A stretch of 64,000 bases of DNA from Pseudomonas fluorescens (lineage in GTDB: Bacteria; Pseudomonadota; Gammaproteobacteria; Pseudomonadales; Pseudomonadaceae): assembly GCF_018614655.1 (NCBI RefSeq), contig NZ_JAGGOG010000036.1, positions 95,167-159,166 on the forward strand, in the 5' to 3' direction. Under the pieces are notes generated by a model. The model had not been told where the DNA came from and did not search any database. It worked only from the letters and a program-made list of their open reading frames with translations. Both the position numbers and the translations under genes were made by a program. Below, piece after piece: positions 1 through 8,156 of this stretch (positions within the stretch are counted from its first letter, which is position 1; each line of letters begins with the position of its first letter).

Positions 1-1295
1 CCGGCCATGCCTGGCTGAAAACCCGCGCCGACAAGAGCGGCAAAAAAGTCCTGGGCACGTTCCAGAACTGCGCCAACGGCAAGACGCCGTGGGGCACTTA
101 CCTGACCTGCGAAGAAAACTTCACCGACTGCTTCGGTAGCAGCAACCCACAACAGTCCTTCGACGCCGGGCAAAAACGCTACGGCGTAGTGGCGGCCAGC
201 AAAGAGATCAACTGGCACCCGCACGACCCGCGCTTCGACATGGCCAAGAACCCCAATGAGCTCAATCGCCATGGCTGGGTGGTGGAAATCGATCCCTTCG
301 ATCCGCAATCCACTCCGGTCAAGCGCACCGCCCTGGGCCGCTTCAAGCATGAAAACGCCGCCCTCGCCGAAACCCGCGACGGCCGAGCCGTGGTGTACAT
401 GGGCGACGACGAGCGTGGCGAGTTCATCTACAAGTTCATCAGCCGCGACAAGATCAATCACAAGAACCCCAAAGCCAATAAAAACCTGCTGGACCACGGC
501 ACCTTGTACGTGGCGATCTTCGACGCGGGCGACGGCAATGCTGATCATCCCAAGGGCCAAGGCCAATGGGTCGAATTGACCTTCGGCAAAAACGGTATTG
601 ATGCCAACAGCGGCTTCACCAGCCAGGCCGAAGTACTGATCCACGCCCGTCTGGCCGCCAGCGTGGTGAAAGCCACACGCATGGACCGCCCGGAATGGAT
701 CGTGGTCAGCCCCGCCGACGGCCAGGTCTATTGCACCCTGACCAACAACGCCAAGCGCGGCGAAGAAGGGCAACCGGTGGGCGGGCCGAACCCGCGGGAG
801 AAAAACGTCTACGGCCAGATCCTGCGCTGGAAGGCCAACGCCGATGACCATGGCGCCATGGACTTCTCCTGGGACTTGTTCGTAGTGGCCGGCAACCCCG
901 GCGCGCATGCCGGAACGCCCAAGGCTGGCTCAGCCAACATCAACCCGCAGAACATGTTCAACAGCCCCGATGGCCTGGGCTTCGACAAGGCCGGGCGGTT
1001 GTGGATCCTGACCGATGGCGACTACAGCAACAAAGGCGATTTTGCCGGCATGGGCAATAACCAGATGCTCTGCGCCGACCCGAATACGGGTGAGATTCGC
1101 CGGTTCATGGTGGGGCCGGTGGCGTGTGAAGTAACGGGGATCAGCTTCTCGCCGGACCAGAAAGCCTTGTTTGTGGGGATTCAGCATCCTGGGGAAACCG
1201 GCGGGTCGACCTGGCCTGAGCATTTACCCAATGGCAAACCAAGGTCTTCGGTGATGGTGATTCGCCGGGAAGATGGCGGGATCGTCGGCGCCTGA
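1..1295 (+). CDS. phoX: PhoX-family (DUF839) phosphatase, 3' part
   Basis: The reading frame is open from base 3 and ends at the TGA at 1293-1295, giving the last 430 residues of a protein whose start lies outside the window. Near the visible start are NCANGKTPWGTYLTCEE, and later PDGLGFDKAGRLWILTDG; both are typical blocks of the DUF839/PhoX beta-propeller phosphatases. Characterised PhoX enzymes are Tat-exported, metal-dependent alkaline phosphatases that release phosphate from phosphoesters during phosphate limitation; the Tat signal would be in the missing part. Family members are usually 600-700 residues, so about one third is missing. The family call is firm; the symbol follows the family and phosphate regulation cannot be judged here. 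A perfect hairpin follows the stop by 6 bases. Confidence 0.85.
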   Translation, partial: GHAWLKTRADKSGKKVLGTFQNCANGKTPWGTYLTCEENFTDCFGSSNPQQSFDAGQKRYGVVAASKEINWHPHDPRFDMAKNPNELNRHGWVVEIDPFDPQSTPVKRTALGRFKHENAALAETRDGRAVVYMGDDERGEFIYKFISRDKINHKNPKANKNLLDHGTLYVAIFDAGDGNADHPKGQGQWVELTFGKNGIDANSGFTSQAEVLIHARLAASVVKATRMDRPEWIVVSPADGQVYCTLTNNAKRGEEGQPVGGPNPREKNVYGQILRWKANADDHGAMDFSWDLFVVAGNPGAHAGTPKAGSANINPQNMFNSPDGLGFDKAGRLWILTDGDYSNKGDFAGMGNNQMLCADPNTGEIRRFMVGPVACEVTGISFSPDQKALFVGIQHPGETGGSTWPEHLPNGKPRSSVMVIRREDGGIVGA

Positions 1296-1301
1296 TCCCC
1301 T

Positions 1302-1329
1302 GTGGCGAGGGGGCTTGCCCCCTCGCCAC
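1302..1329. repeat. Single-hairpin REP-like element after phoX
   Basis: GTGGCGAGGGGGC and its exact complement are separated by two bases. It is a half copy of the larger GTGGCGAGCGGGCTTGCCCGC repeats seen at 10841, 17337 and 63865. It probably also acts as the 3' end structure of the phoX transcript; no T-run follows. Confidence 0.8.
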
Positions 1330-1409
1330 AATAGCCGACCACCTATCTACAGCCGTGTGCGTTACCATACCGGGCCGGACGCGGCGCCCTGCTGCGCGCA
1401 GGAGTTCGC

Positions 1410-2384
1410 ATGGCTCACCCGTTTGAAACACTTACCCCAGACCTCGTGCTCGACGCTGTCGAGAGCATCGGTTTTCTCAGTGACGCCCGCGTGCTCGCGC
1501 TCAACAGTTATGAAAACCGTGTCTACCAGGTTGGCATCGAAGACTCCGAGCCTCTGATCGCCAAGTTCTATCGTCCCCAGCGCTGGACCAACGACGCGAT
1601 TCTGGAAGAACACCGCTTCACCTTCGAGCTGGCCGAGTGCGAAGTGCCGGTGGTTGCGCCCATGATTCACAACGGTGAAAGCCTGTTCGAACACGCCGGT
1701 TTTCGCTTCACCCTGTTCCCCCGCCGTGGTGGCCGCGCGCCGGAGCCGGGCAATCTCGATCAGTTGTATCGCCTTGGGCAACTGCTGGGCCGCTTGCATG
1801 CAGTCGGTTCCACGCGCCCTTTCGAACACCGCGAAGTCCTGGGCGTGAAAAATTTCGGTCACGATTCCCTGACCACCCTGCTGGAAGGCAACTTCATCCC
1901 CAAGAGCCTGCTGCCGGCCTACGAGTCCGTGGCCCGCGACCTGCTCAAGCGCGTGGAAGAGGTTTACAAGGCCACGCCCCACAAGAACATCCGCATGCAC
2001 GGCGACTGCCACCCCGGCAATATGATGTGCCGCGATGAAATGTTCCACATCGTCGACCTCGACGACTGCCGCATGGGCCCAGCGGTGCAGGACCTGTGGA
2101 TGATGCTCGCCGGTGACCGTCAGGAATGCCTGGGGCAGTTGTCGGAGTTGATGGATGGCTATCGGGAGTTCCACGACTTCGACCCACGCGAACTGGCGTT
2201 GATCGAGCCGCTGCGCGCCTTGCGCCTGATGCATTACAGCGCCTGGCTGGCGCGGCGCTGGGACGATCCGGCGTTCCCCCACAGCTTCCCGTGGTTCGGC
2301 ACCGAACGGTATTGGGGCGATCAGGTACTGGCTTTGCGCGAGCAGTTATCGGCACTGAATGAAGAGCCGCTGAAGCTTTTCTGA
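1410..2384 (+). CDS. srkA: Stress-response kinase SrkA (YihE/RdoA family)
   Basis: This 324-residue cytoplasmic protein belongs to the SrkA/YihE family of aminoglycoside-phosphotransferase-fold Ser/Thr protein kinases, which protect Gram-negative cells from stress-induced death. The N-terminal block NSYENRVYQV (32-41) and IAKFYRPQRW (50-59, with the ATP-site Lys) are family signatures. The catalytic loop is MHGDCHPGNM (196-205, Asp199) and the metal-binding segment is IVDLDDC (214-220). The ATG at 1410 follows AGGAG and gives the usual family length. It appears monocistronic, with a REP-like element directly downstream. The family call is certain; the cellular role is taken from the E. coli protein. 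Confidence 0.95.
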   Translation: MAHPFETLTPDLVLDAVESIGFLSDARVLALNSYENRVYQVGIEDSEPLIAKFYRPQRWTNDAILEEHRFTFELAECEVPVVAPMIHNGESLFEHAGFRFTLFPRRGGRAPEPGNLDQLYRLGQLLGRLHAVGSTRPFEHREVLGVKNFGHDSLTTLLEGNFIPKSLLPAYESVARDLLKRVEEVYKATPHKNIRMHGDCHPGNMMCRDEMFHIVDLDDCRMGPAVQDLWMMLAGDRQECLGQLSELMDGYREFHDFDPRELALIEPLRALRLMHYSAWLARRWDDPAFPHSFPWFGTERYWGDQVLALREQLSALNEEPLKLF

Positions 2385-2385
2385 C

Positions 2386-2558
2386 CTGTAGCCGCTGCCG
2401 AGGCACGAGACTGCGATAAGGGCCGAAGGACCTTCGGCGGTTTCAAGATCCTGGCGACTGCTGCGCAGCCGATCGCAGGCTGCGCCAGCGGCTACAGGTG
2501 ATCGACACATTCCCTGTAGCCGCTGCTGCGTTGCGTGTCCGCAGGACCGCCGCTACAA
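2386..2558. repeat. REP-like inverted repeat, TGTAGCCGCTG family, with an extra half copy
   Basis: An outer TGTAGCCGCTG arm pairs with CAGCGGCTACA near 2487-2497 around an inner hairpin built on CCGAAGGACCTTCGG. A second, shorter copy (CTGTAGCCGCTG ... GCCGCTACA) follows at 2514-2558. The same family recurs at 26332 and 59874. It fills most of the gap between srkA and rarD. Confidence 0.8.
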
Positions 2559-2636
2559 ATCAAAAAATGCGTGACTCTTGTCTGACAAATATCCTTACAA
2601 TCGTGGCTTTGTTAGCTGCCTAAGCAAGGATTCTGC

Positions 2637-3521
2637 ATGCAAGCCGCCAACCCCCGTCGCGGGTACATATTGGGCCTGAGCGCCTACATCATCTGGGGCC
2701 TGTTCCCCATCTACTTCAAAGCCATTGCCAGCGTCCCCGCCGCAGAAATCATCGTCCATCGCGTGCTGTGGTCGGCGCTGTTCGGCGGCTTGCTGCTGAT
2801 GGTCTGGAAACACCCGGGGTGGTTCCGTGAACTGCGGGATAACCCCAAGCGCCTGGCGATTCTGGCGCTGAGCGGCACCCTGATCGCGGCCAACTGGCTG
2901 ACCTATGTGTGGGCGGTGAACGACGGGCGCATGCTCGAAGCCAGCCTGGGGTACTACATCAACCCGCTGGTCAACGTGCTGCTGGGCATGGTGATCCTGG
3001 GCGAGCGCCTGCGCCGTCTACAGTGGCTGGCCGTGGGGCTGGCGGCATTGGGTGTCGCGCAACAGGTGTGGCAAGTGGGCAGCCTGCCGTGGGTATCACT
3101 GGTGCTGGCGTTGACCTTTGGTTTCTACGGTTTGATCCGCAAGCAAGCACCGGTCAAGGCGTTGCCTGGGCTGGTGGTGGAAACCTGGATGCTGGTGCCC
3201 ATTGCCGTCGCCTGGTTGTTGTTCAACCCGACAGCCCACAGTGCGCAAATGGAGTTCTGGAGCACGTCCGAAGCCTGGTGGCTGGTGGCCGCAGGCCCGG
3301 TGACCTTGATCCCGCTGGTGTGTTTCAACGCCGCCGCCCGGCATTTACCCTACACCGCCCTGGGCTTCCTGCAATACGTGGCGCCGACCCTGGTTCTGCT
3401 GGAAGCAGTGCTGCTGTTCAATGAACACCTGGCGCCGAGTACGCTGATCGCCTTCCTGTTTATCTGGGCCGGCCTGGTGGTCTACAGCATCGACGCCTGG
3501 CTGACGATACGCAAACGCTGA
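2637..3521 (+). CDS. rarD: EamA-family transporter RarD
   Basis: This is a 294-residue inner-membrane protein with about ten hydrophobic helices. The start, PRRGYILGLSAYIIWGLFPI, and the interior block YYINPLVNVLLGM are diagnostic of RarD, a drug/metabolite-superfamily permease associated with chloramphenicol sensitivity in other bacteria. The real substrate is unknown. The ATG at 2637 follows AAGGA (2625-2629). It is a single gene between a REP-like element and the 3' end of the convergent GcvR-like gene. The family call is firm, the function weak. Confidence 0.92.
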   Translation: MQAANPRRGYILGLSAYIIWGLFPIYFKAIASVPAAEIIVHRVLWSALFGGLLLMVWKHPGWFRELRDNPKRLAILALSGTLIAANWLTYVWAVNDGRMLEASLGYYINPLVNVLLGMVILGERLRRLQWLAVGLAALGVAQQVWQVGSLPWVSLVLALTFGFYGLIRKQAPVKALPGLVVETWMLVPIAVAWLLFNPTAHSAQMEFWSTSEAWWLVAAGPVTLIPLVCFNAAARHLPYTALGFLQYVAPTLVLLEAVLLFNEHLAPSTLIAFLFIWAGLVVYSIDAWLTIRKR

Positions 3522-3744
3522 TCAAATAACGTACAAATCTCTGCAAGCCATAGCCCACCTGGCTTGCAGACATCCACCCCAAGGTTATCCACAAGCTGAT
3601 CCCCGGCGTTTGTGCACAAGCCCTTGAAACTGCTCGTTTTTTGTTCAACTAAAGCAGAGCCCCGGCGGGCGTGGCCTGGCGCCGGGTCTCTACAGGTTAT
3701 CCACAGGCCCATGCAAGATTTCCATGCATAACCTCTGTGAAGCG
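3522..3744. other. Convergent intergenic region with hairpin and two DnaA-box sequences
   Basis: This 223-base gap lies between the 3' ends of rarD and the GcvR-like gene. It holds a perfect 9-bp hairpin (CTGCAAGCC / GGCTTGCAG, 3541-3569) and two exact TTATCCACA sequences (3585-3593 and 3697-3705). It also has a GC-rich imperfect hairpin at about 3661-3686. No convincing gene is present. Confidence 0.6.
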
Positions 3745-4263
3745 TTACTCCTCGCTGCGTAACTCCAACTCCACCATCAAGTCGTCTGCCAGGGTTTCCA
3801 GGGCCGCCTGCAAGGTTTCCAGCGGCAAGGTCAGCGGCACCGCCAGCAAAGCCTCTGCGTGGAACAACAGGTCGCTGCTCATGGGTGCCGGGCGTACATC
3901 GGTGATCAAACGTTCCAGGTTGACGCCCTGCTTGCTCAGCAGCGCTGTGATATCGCGGACGATCCCCGGACGGTCATTGCCCACCAGTTCCATGGCAATG
4001 GGTTGCCACTCACTGCCAACGGCAGCACTGCTTTCGCCCAGCAAGACGCGAATGCCATGGGTCGATAAATCCTCCAGCGCCTCGATCAGGTCCTTACGGT
4101 TCTCAACGGGCATGCTCACGCGCAAGATCCCCGCAAACTGCCCCGCCATGTGGGCCATACGACTTTCCAACCAGTTGCCACCAAAGGAGGCAATGCACTG
4201 AGCGATGCGTTCAACCACGCCCGGTTTGTCCGCTGCGATGACGGTGAGTACGAGATGGTCCAT
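3745..4263 (-). CDS. GcvR-like ACT-domain glycine cleavage regulator
   Basis: This 172-residue cytoplasmic protein is made of two ACT domains: residues 1-75, starting MDHLVLTVIAADKPGVVERI, and about 85-165, containing AMELVGNDRPGIVRDITALL. This is the layout of GcvR, the E. coli protein that binds GcvA and represses the glycine cleavage operon when glycine is scarce. A direct role here is inferred. The start codon at 4263 gives a normal family N-terminus. No gcv genes are in the window, but much of the window makes or uses glycine. It could equally be a generic ACT-domain amino-acid sensor. Confidence 0.8.
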   Translation of the reverse strand: MDHLVLTVIAADKPGVVERIAQCIASFGGNWLESRMAHMAGQFAGILRVSMPVENRKDLIEALEDLSTHGIRVLLGESSAAVGSEWQPIAMELVGNDRPGIVRDITALLSKQGVNLERLITDVRPAPMSSDLLFHAEALLAVPLTLPLETLQAALETLADDLMVELELRSEE

Positions 4264-4697
4264 GGTGTCAGCCCTCTTTTTGGTGGTTGATCAGCGAGTA
4301 TAGGTCCCTGCCAATGGCTGGCCTTTAAAACAAATCGTGTACCATTTTTATATTTATCTGGAACAATCCAATAGTTTTTTGAGAACATCCAATACCCCAC
4401 TGTGACCGGATAGCCAAAGTGGGTCGCTAAACGACGTATTTAGTCTAATTTTCACAACCGCAACTCATCATGTAGTATGCCGCAGCGCGCACTACATAAC
4501 GTCAGGTCGATGTCTGCCAAGACGCCGTAGTAACCTCGAACACCCCGTCAGCAAGGCCTGTGCCGTTGATTGGAACCACCCAGCCGCCATCTATGGCATG
4601 TACTGGTGCCCAGGGTTTGTGGTTTAAATGGCCGAGGCTTCATTGGTAAATTGAGAAAGCTGAAAAGCGAATTAAGCTCCGCAGAGTGAGGCAAGCA
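4264..4697. other. Divergent promoter region, GcvR-like gene / glcB
   Basis: A 434-base non-coding region, AT-richer around 4318-4470 than its surroundings. It must hold promoters for both flanking genes. It contains the 7-bp inverted repeat described at 4470-4497. No other gene was seen. Confidence 0.6.
4470..4497. promoter_or_regulatory. Inverted repeat ATGTAGT-N14-ACTACAT upstream of glcB
   Basis: The arms are exact complements and their centres lie 21 bases apart, two turns of the helix, which is a common geometry for a dimeric regulator. It lies 200 bases before the glcB start. The regulator is unknown and the repeat could be chance. Confidence 0.35.
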
Positions 4698-6875
4698 ATG
4701 ACTGAACACGTTCAAGTCGGTGGCCTGCAGGTCGCCAAAGTCCTGTTCGACTTCGTGAACAACGAAGCCATTCCCGGTACCGGCCTCACCGCCGACCAGT
4801 TCTGGGCCGGCGCTGATAGGGTCATCCACGACCTGGCGCCGAAGAACAAAGCCCTACTCGCCAAACGCGACGATTTCCAAGCGCGGATCGATACCTGGCA
4901 CCAGACCCACGCCGGCCAGGCGCATGATCCGGTGGCCTATAAGGCCTTCCTGCAAGACATTGGATACCTGCTGCCAGAAGCCGCCGATTTCCAGGCCACG
5001 ACTCAAAACGTCGATGACGAAATTGCTCGCATGGCCGGCCCACAGCTGGTCGTGCCGGTGATGAATGCCCGTTTCGCCCTCAACGCCTCCAATGCACGTT
5101 GGGGCTCGCTGTACGACGCGCTGTACGGCACCGATGCCATCAGCGATGCCAACGGCGCCGAGAAAGGCCAGGGCTACAACAAGGTCCGTGGCGACAAGGT
5201 TATCGCCTTCGCCCGCGCCTTTCTCGATGAAGCTGCGCCGCTGACGGCTGGCAGCCACGTTGATTCCACCGCCTACAAAATTGTCGACGGCAAACTGGTC
5301 GTCAGTCTCAAGGGCGGCAGCAACAGCGGCCTGCGCAACGATGCCCAGTTGATCGGTTTCCTGGGCGACGCCGCCAAGCCGACCGCCATCTTGCTGAAGA
5401 ACCACGGCCTGCATTTCGAAATCCAGATCGACGCCAGCACCCCGGTCGGCCAGACCGACGCTGCCGGCGTCAAAGACATCCTGATGGAAGCCGCGCTGAC
5501 CACCATCATGGATTGCGAAGACTCCGTCGCCGCCGTCGATGCTGATGACAAAGTGGTGATCTACCGCAACTGGCTCGGCCTGATGAAAGGCAACCTGGCC
5601 GAAGATGTGGCCAAGGGCGGCAAGACCTTCACCCGTACCATGAATGCTGACCGCACCTACACCGGTGTCGATGGCAAGGACGTCACTCTGCACGGCCGCT
5701 CGTTGTTGTTCGTGCGCAACGTTGGTCACCTGATGACCATCGACGCGATCCTCGACAAAGACGGTAACGAAGTGCCGGAGGGCATCCTCGACGGCCTGCT
5801 GACCAGCCTGGCAGCGATCCACAGCCTCAATGGCAACAACAGCCGCAAGAACAGCCGCACCGGCTCGGTCTACATCGTTAAACCGAAGATGCACGGCCCG
5901 GAAGAAGCCGCGTTCACCAACGAGCTTTTCGGCCGCATTGAAGAAGTACTGAGCCTGCCGCGCAATACGCTCAAGGTCGGGATCATGGACGAGGAGCGCC
6001 GTACCACGGTCAACCTCAAAGCCTGCATCAAGGCGGCCAGCGAGCGCGTGGTGTTCATCAACACCGGCTTCCTCGACCGCACCGGCGATGAAATCCACAC
6101 CTCCATGGAAGCCGGGGCGATGGTGCGCAAGGCGGCGATGAAGGCTGAAAAATGGATCGGCGCCTACGAGAACTGGAACGTCGATATCGGCTTGAGCACC
6201 GGCCTGCAAGGTCGCGCACAGATCGGTAAAGGCATGTGGGCCATGCCCGACCTGATGGCCGCCATGCTGGAGCAGAAGATTGCTCACCCGCTGGCCGGCG
6301 CCAACACCGCCTGGGTACCGTCGCCGACGGCTGCCGCACTGCACGCGCTGCATTACCACAAGGTCGACGTGTTCGCCCGCCAGGCCGAACTGGCCAAGCG
6401 CGACCGCGCTTCGGTGGACGACATCCTGACCATTCCTCTGGCCAAAAACACCGATTGGTCCGACGAAGAAATCCGCAACGAACTGGACAACAACGCCCAG
6501 GGCATCCTCGGTTACGTGGTGCGCTGGATCGACCAGGGCGTGGGTTGTTCGAAAGTGCCGGACATCAACGACGTCGGCCTGATGGAAGACCGTGCCACCC
6601 TGCGTATCTCCAGCCAGTTGATCGCCAACTGGCTGCGCCACGGCATCGTCAACGAAGCCCAGGTGCTGGAAAGCCTCAAGCGCATGGCGCCGGTGGTGGA
6701 TCGGCAGAATGCCGGTGATGCCCTGTACCGTCCGCTGGCTCCGGACTTCGACAGCAACATCGCCTTCCAGGCGGCCGTGGAACTGGTGATTGAAGGCACC
6801 AAGCAGCCAAATGGATATACCGAGCCGGTGTTGCATCGTCGGCGTCGGGAGTTCAAGGCTAAGAATGGTCTGTGA
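4698..6875 (+). CDS. glcB: Malate synthase G
   Basis: This 725-residue cytoplasmic enzyme condenses glyoxylate with acetyl-CoA to malate in the glyoxylate shunt and in glycolate use. The start MTEHVQVGGLQVAKVLFDFV and blocks such as IMDCEDSVAAVDADDK, GIMDEERRT and FINTGFLDRTGDE are specific to the monomeric G isoform, and 725 residues is its normal length. I chose the ATG at 4698 rather than the in-frame GTG at 4686, because AGTGAGG sits 7 bases before the ATG. It is monocistronic with its own terminator. Identity is secure. Confidence 0.97.
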   Translation: MTEHVQVGGLQVAKVLFDFVNNEAIPGTGLTADQFWAGADRVIHDLAPKNKALLAKRDDFQARIDTWHQTHAGQAHDPVAYKAFLQDIGYLLPEAADFQATTQNVDDEIARMAGPQLVVPVMNARFALNASNARWGSLYDALYGTDAISDANGAEKGQGYNKVRGDKVIAFARAFLDEAAPLTAGSHVDSTAYKIVDGKLVVSLKGGSNSGLRNDAQLIGFLGDAAKPTAILLKNHGLHFEIQIDASTPVGQTDAAGVKDILMEAALTTIMDCEDSVAAVDADDKVVIYRNWLGLMKGNLAEDVAKGGKTFTRTMNADRTYTGVDGKDVTLHGRSLLFVRNVGHLMTIDAILDKDGNEVPEGILDGLLTSLAAIHSLNGNNSRKNSRTGSVYIVKPKMHGPEEAAFTNELFGRIEEVLSLPRNTLKVGIMDEERRTTVNLKACIKAASERVVFINTGFLDRTGDEIHTSMEAGAMVRKAAMKAEKWIGAYENWNVDIGLSTGLQGRAQIGKGMWAMPDLMAAMLEQKIAHPLAGANTAWVPSPTAAALHALHYHKVDVFARQAELAKRDRASVDDILTIPLAKNTDWSDEEIRNELDNNAQGILGYVVRWIDQGVGCSKVPDINDVGLMEDRATLRISSQLIANWLRHGIVNEAQVLESLKRMAPVVDRQNAGDALYRPLAPDFDSNIAFQAAVELVIEGTKQPNGYTEPVLHRRRREFKAKNGL

Positions 6876-6891
6876 ATAAGTGCTGAAAGTG

Positions 6892-6925
6892 AAAAGCCCC
6901 AAGTCGAAAGACCTGGGGCCCTTTT
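6892..6925. terminator. Bidirectional rho-independent terminator
   Basis: A 10-bp stem (GCCCCAAGTC / GACCTGGGGC, one mismatch) with a GAAA loop is flanked by AAAA on the left and TTTT on the right. It can end both glcB (plus) and the convergent small gene at 6939 (minus). Confidence 0.85.
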
Positions 6926-6938
6926 GGAGAGGACAGAC

Positions 6939-7364
6939 TTAATGCGATTCGGACGAGACTGTATATGTGCCATTGAGTCGTATGGTGGGCTCTTCATCGC
7001 TATAGGCCACGTCTTCCAAGCTGCCGATGTGCTTGAAGTCAGTACCGAACTCTGGGCGTTCAACAACTACATGAACTTTTCCTGATGTTGGCCGAAAGCG
7101 CTCGTGACCGTGCTGGTCCCGATACGTCAGCCTCAGGTCCGAGGCCTCAAATGTATGAGAGCCTGCCTTCAAATCGCTGCCATAGTGAATACGGATGCTA
7201 GTGGGCCATTCACCATCGAGGCCACTCCAGGACAGATACCCAAAAATATCCTGCACCGGATACAGATGAACTTCCTTCCCGATAGAAACTTTGATGTCTG
7301 CTTTGCCAGCTACCTTATGTTTTTTTATTTCTTCATCACTGATGGGAAACTGTTTATTACTCAT
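6939..7364 (-). CDS. Hypothetical protein, 141 residues
   Basis: I do not recognise a named family. The protein starts MSNKQFPISDEEIKKHKVAG, is hydrophilic with no signal peptide or membrane helix, and looks beta-rich (VHLYPVQDIFGYLSW, TSIRIHYGSDLKAGSHTF). The ATG at 7364 was chosen because AGGAG lies 8 bases upstream; the frame extends further upstream without a better start. It shares the glcB terminator in convergent orientation. Coding use resembles its neighbours, so it is probably a real gene. Confidence 0.7.
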   Translation of the reverse strand: MSNKQFPISDEEIKKHKVAGKADIKVSIGKEVHLYPVQDIFGYLSWSGLDGEWPTSIRIHYGSDLKAGSHTFEASDLRLTYRDQHGHERFRPTSGKVHVVVERPEFGTDFKHIGSLEDVAYSDEEPTIRLNGTYTVSSESH

Positions 7365-7501
7365 GACGAACTCCTGTTCACAGGCCAATAAGGCGCTGAT
7401 CCCCGACCAGCACTCTCCCAACCAGTAAACAACTCGAGTTCAACCTTCCGCCACTGTCAGAATTGACAGGTCTTGATGGGATCAGACCAACGGCAATCCG
7501 C

Positions 7502-7948
7502 CTAAGGCGCCATCCCCAACTCCCGCTTCACCATCTTCGCCAGCTTCACGCTGTCAATCGGCTTGAGCAGAAAATCAACCACGCTCAGGTGCATGGCGTC
7601 GATGACGTCGGGGGCTTCCGCATCCCCGGACATGATGATGATCGGCAGCGCCGCCCGGGGGGAGCCGCGTACCTGTCGTATCAATTGCAGCCCGTTGCTC
7701 GGCTCCATACGCAGATCAGTGATCAGCAAGCCGATAGAACTGCTGGTTTTCAACAAATCCCACGCCGCCTCGCCACTGTCGGCAGTCATGCAGCGAATAC
7801 CATCCAAACCAAGAATCTCCGCCAGCAGTTCGCGTGCGTCCTTGTCGTCGTCCACGATCAAAACACGTTGTGGCGGTAAATCGGGCTCGAGCATCACGGC
7901 GCTCAGCGCCTCGCGCTCGGCATCACTCAAAATATCGTGGTCGGACAT
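7502..7948 (-). CDS. Stand-alone response-regulator receiver protein
   Basis: A 148-residue protein consisting of one receiver (CheY-like) domain from about residue 27 to the end, with a 25-residue N-terminal tail. The acidic pocket is IVDDD (31-35), the phospho-acceptor is Asp78 in ITDLRM, the switch residue is Ser107 in IIIMSGDA, and the conserved Lys is Lys129 in FLLKP. There is no DNA-binding or enzymatic output domain and no adjacent histidine kinase, so its partner is unknown. The ATG at 7948 has a GAGAG site. The next gene is divergent. Confidence 0.85.
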   Translation of the reverse strand: MSDHDILSDAEREALSAVMLEPDLPPQRVLIVDDDKDARELLAEILGLDGIRCMTADSGEAAWDLLKTSSSIGLLITDLRMEPSNGLQLIRQVRGSPRAALPIIIMSGDAEAPDVIDAMHLSVVDFLLKPIDSVKLAKMVKRELGMAP

Positions 7949-8156
7949 ACGTCTCTCGGCAGTTCTAGTCAATCTCCCAGCACACTCGTCAGACATCACC
8001 AGAAGGGCGCTCAATGTGCACTTCGTCGGAAAGTTTTCCTAGTGGGCGCTTTACAGGGTTTGGACGATATTCATGTAAGGTTTTTCCCTAGTCGTGAATG
8101 GTGTAGTCGCTACCTAGACTTACGTCCAATGGGCACCCATCGCGCAGGAGCCGACC

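Noticed and set aside
4854..6902. 682-codon open frame antisense to glcB
   Set aside because: Shadow of high-GC codon bias; no family likeness, no ribosome site, and the sense frame is malate synthase.
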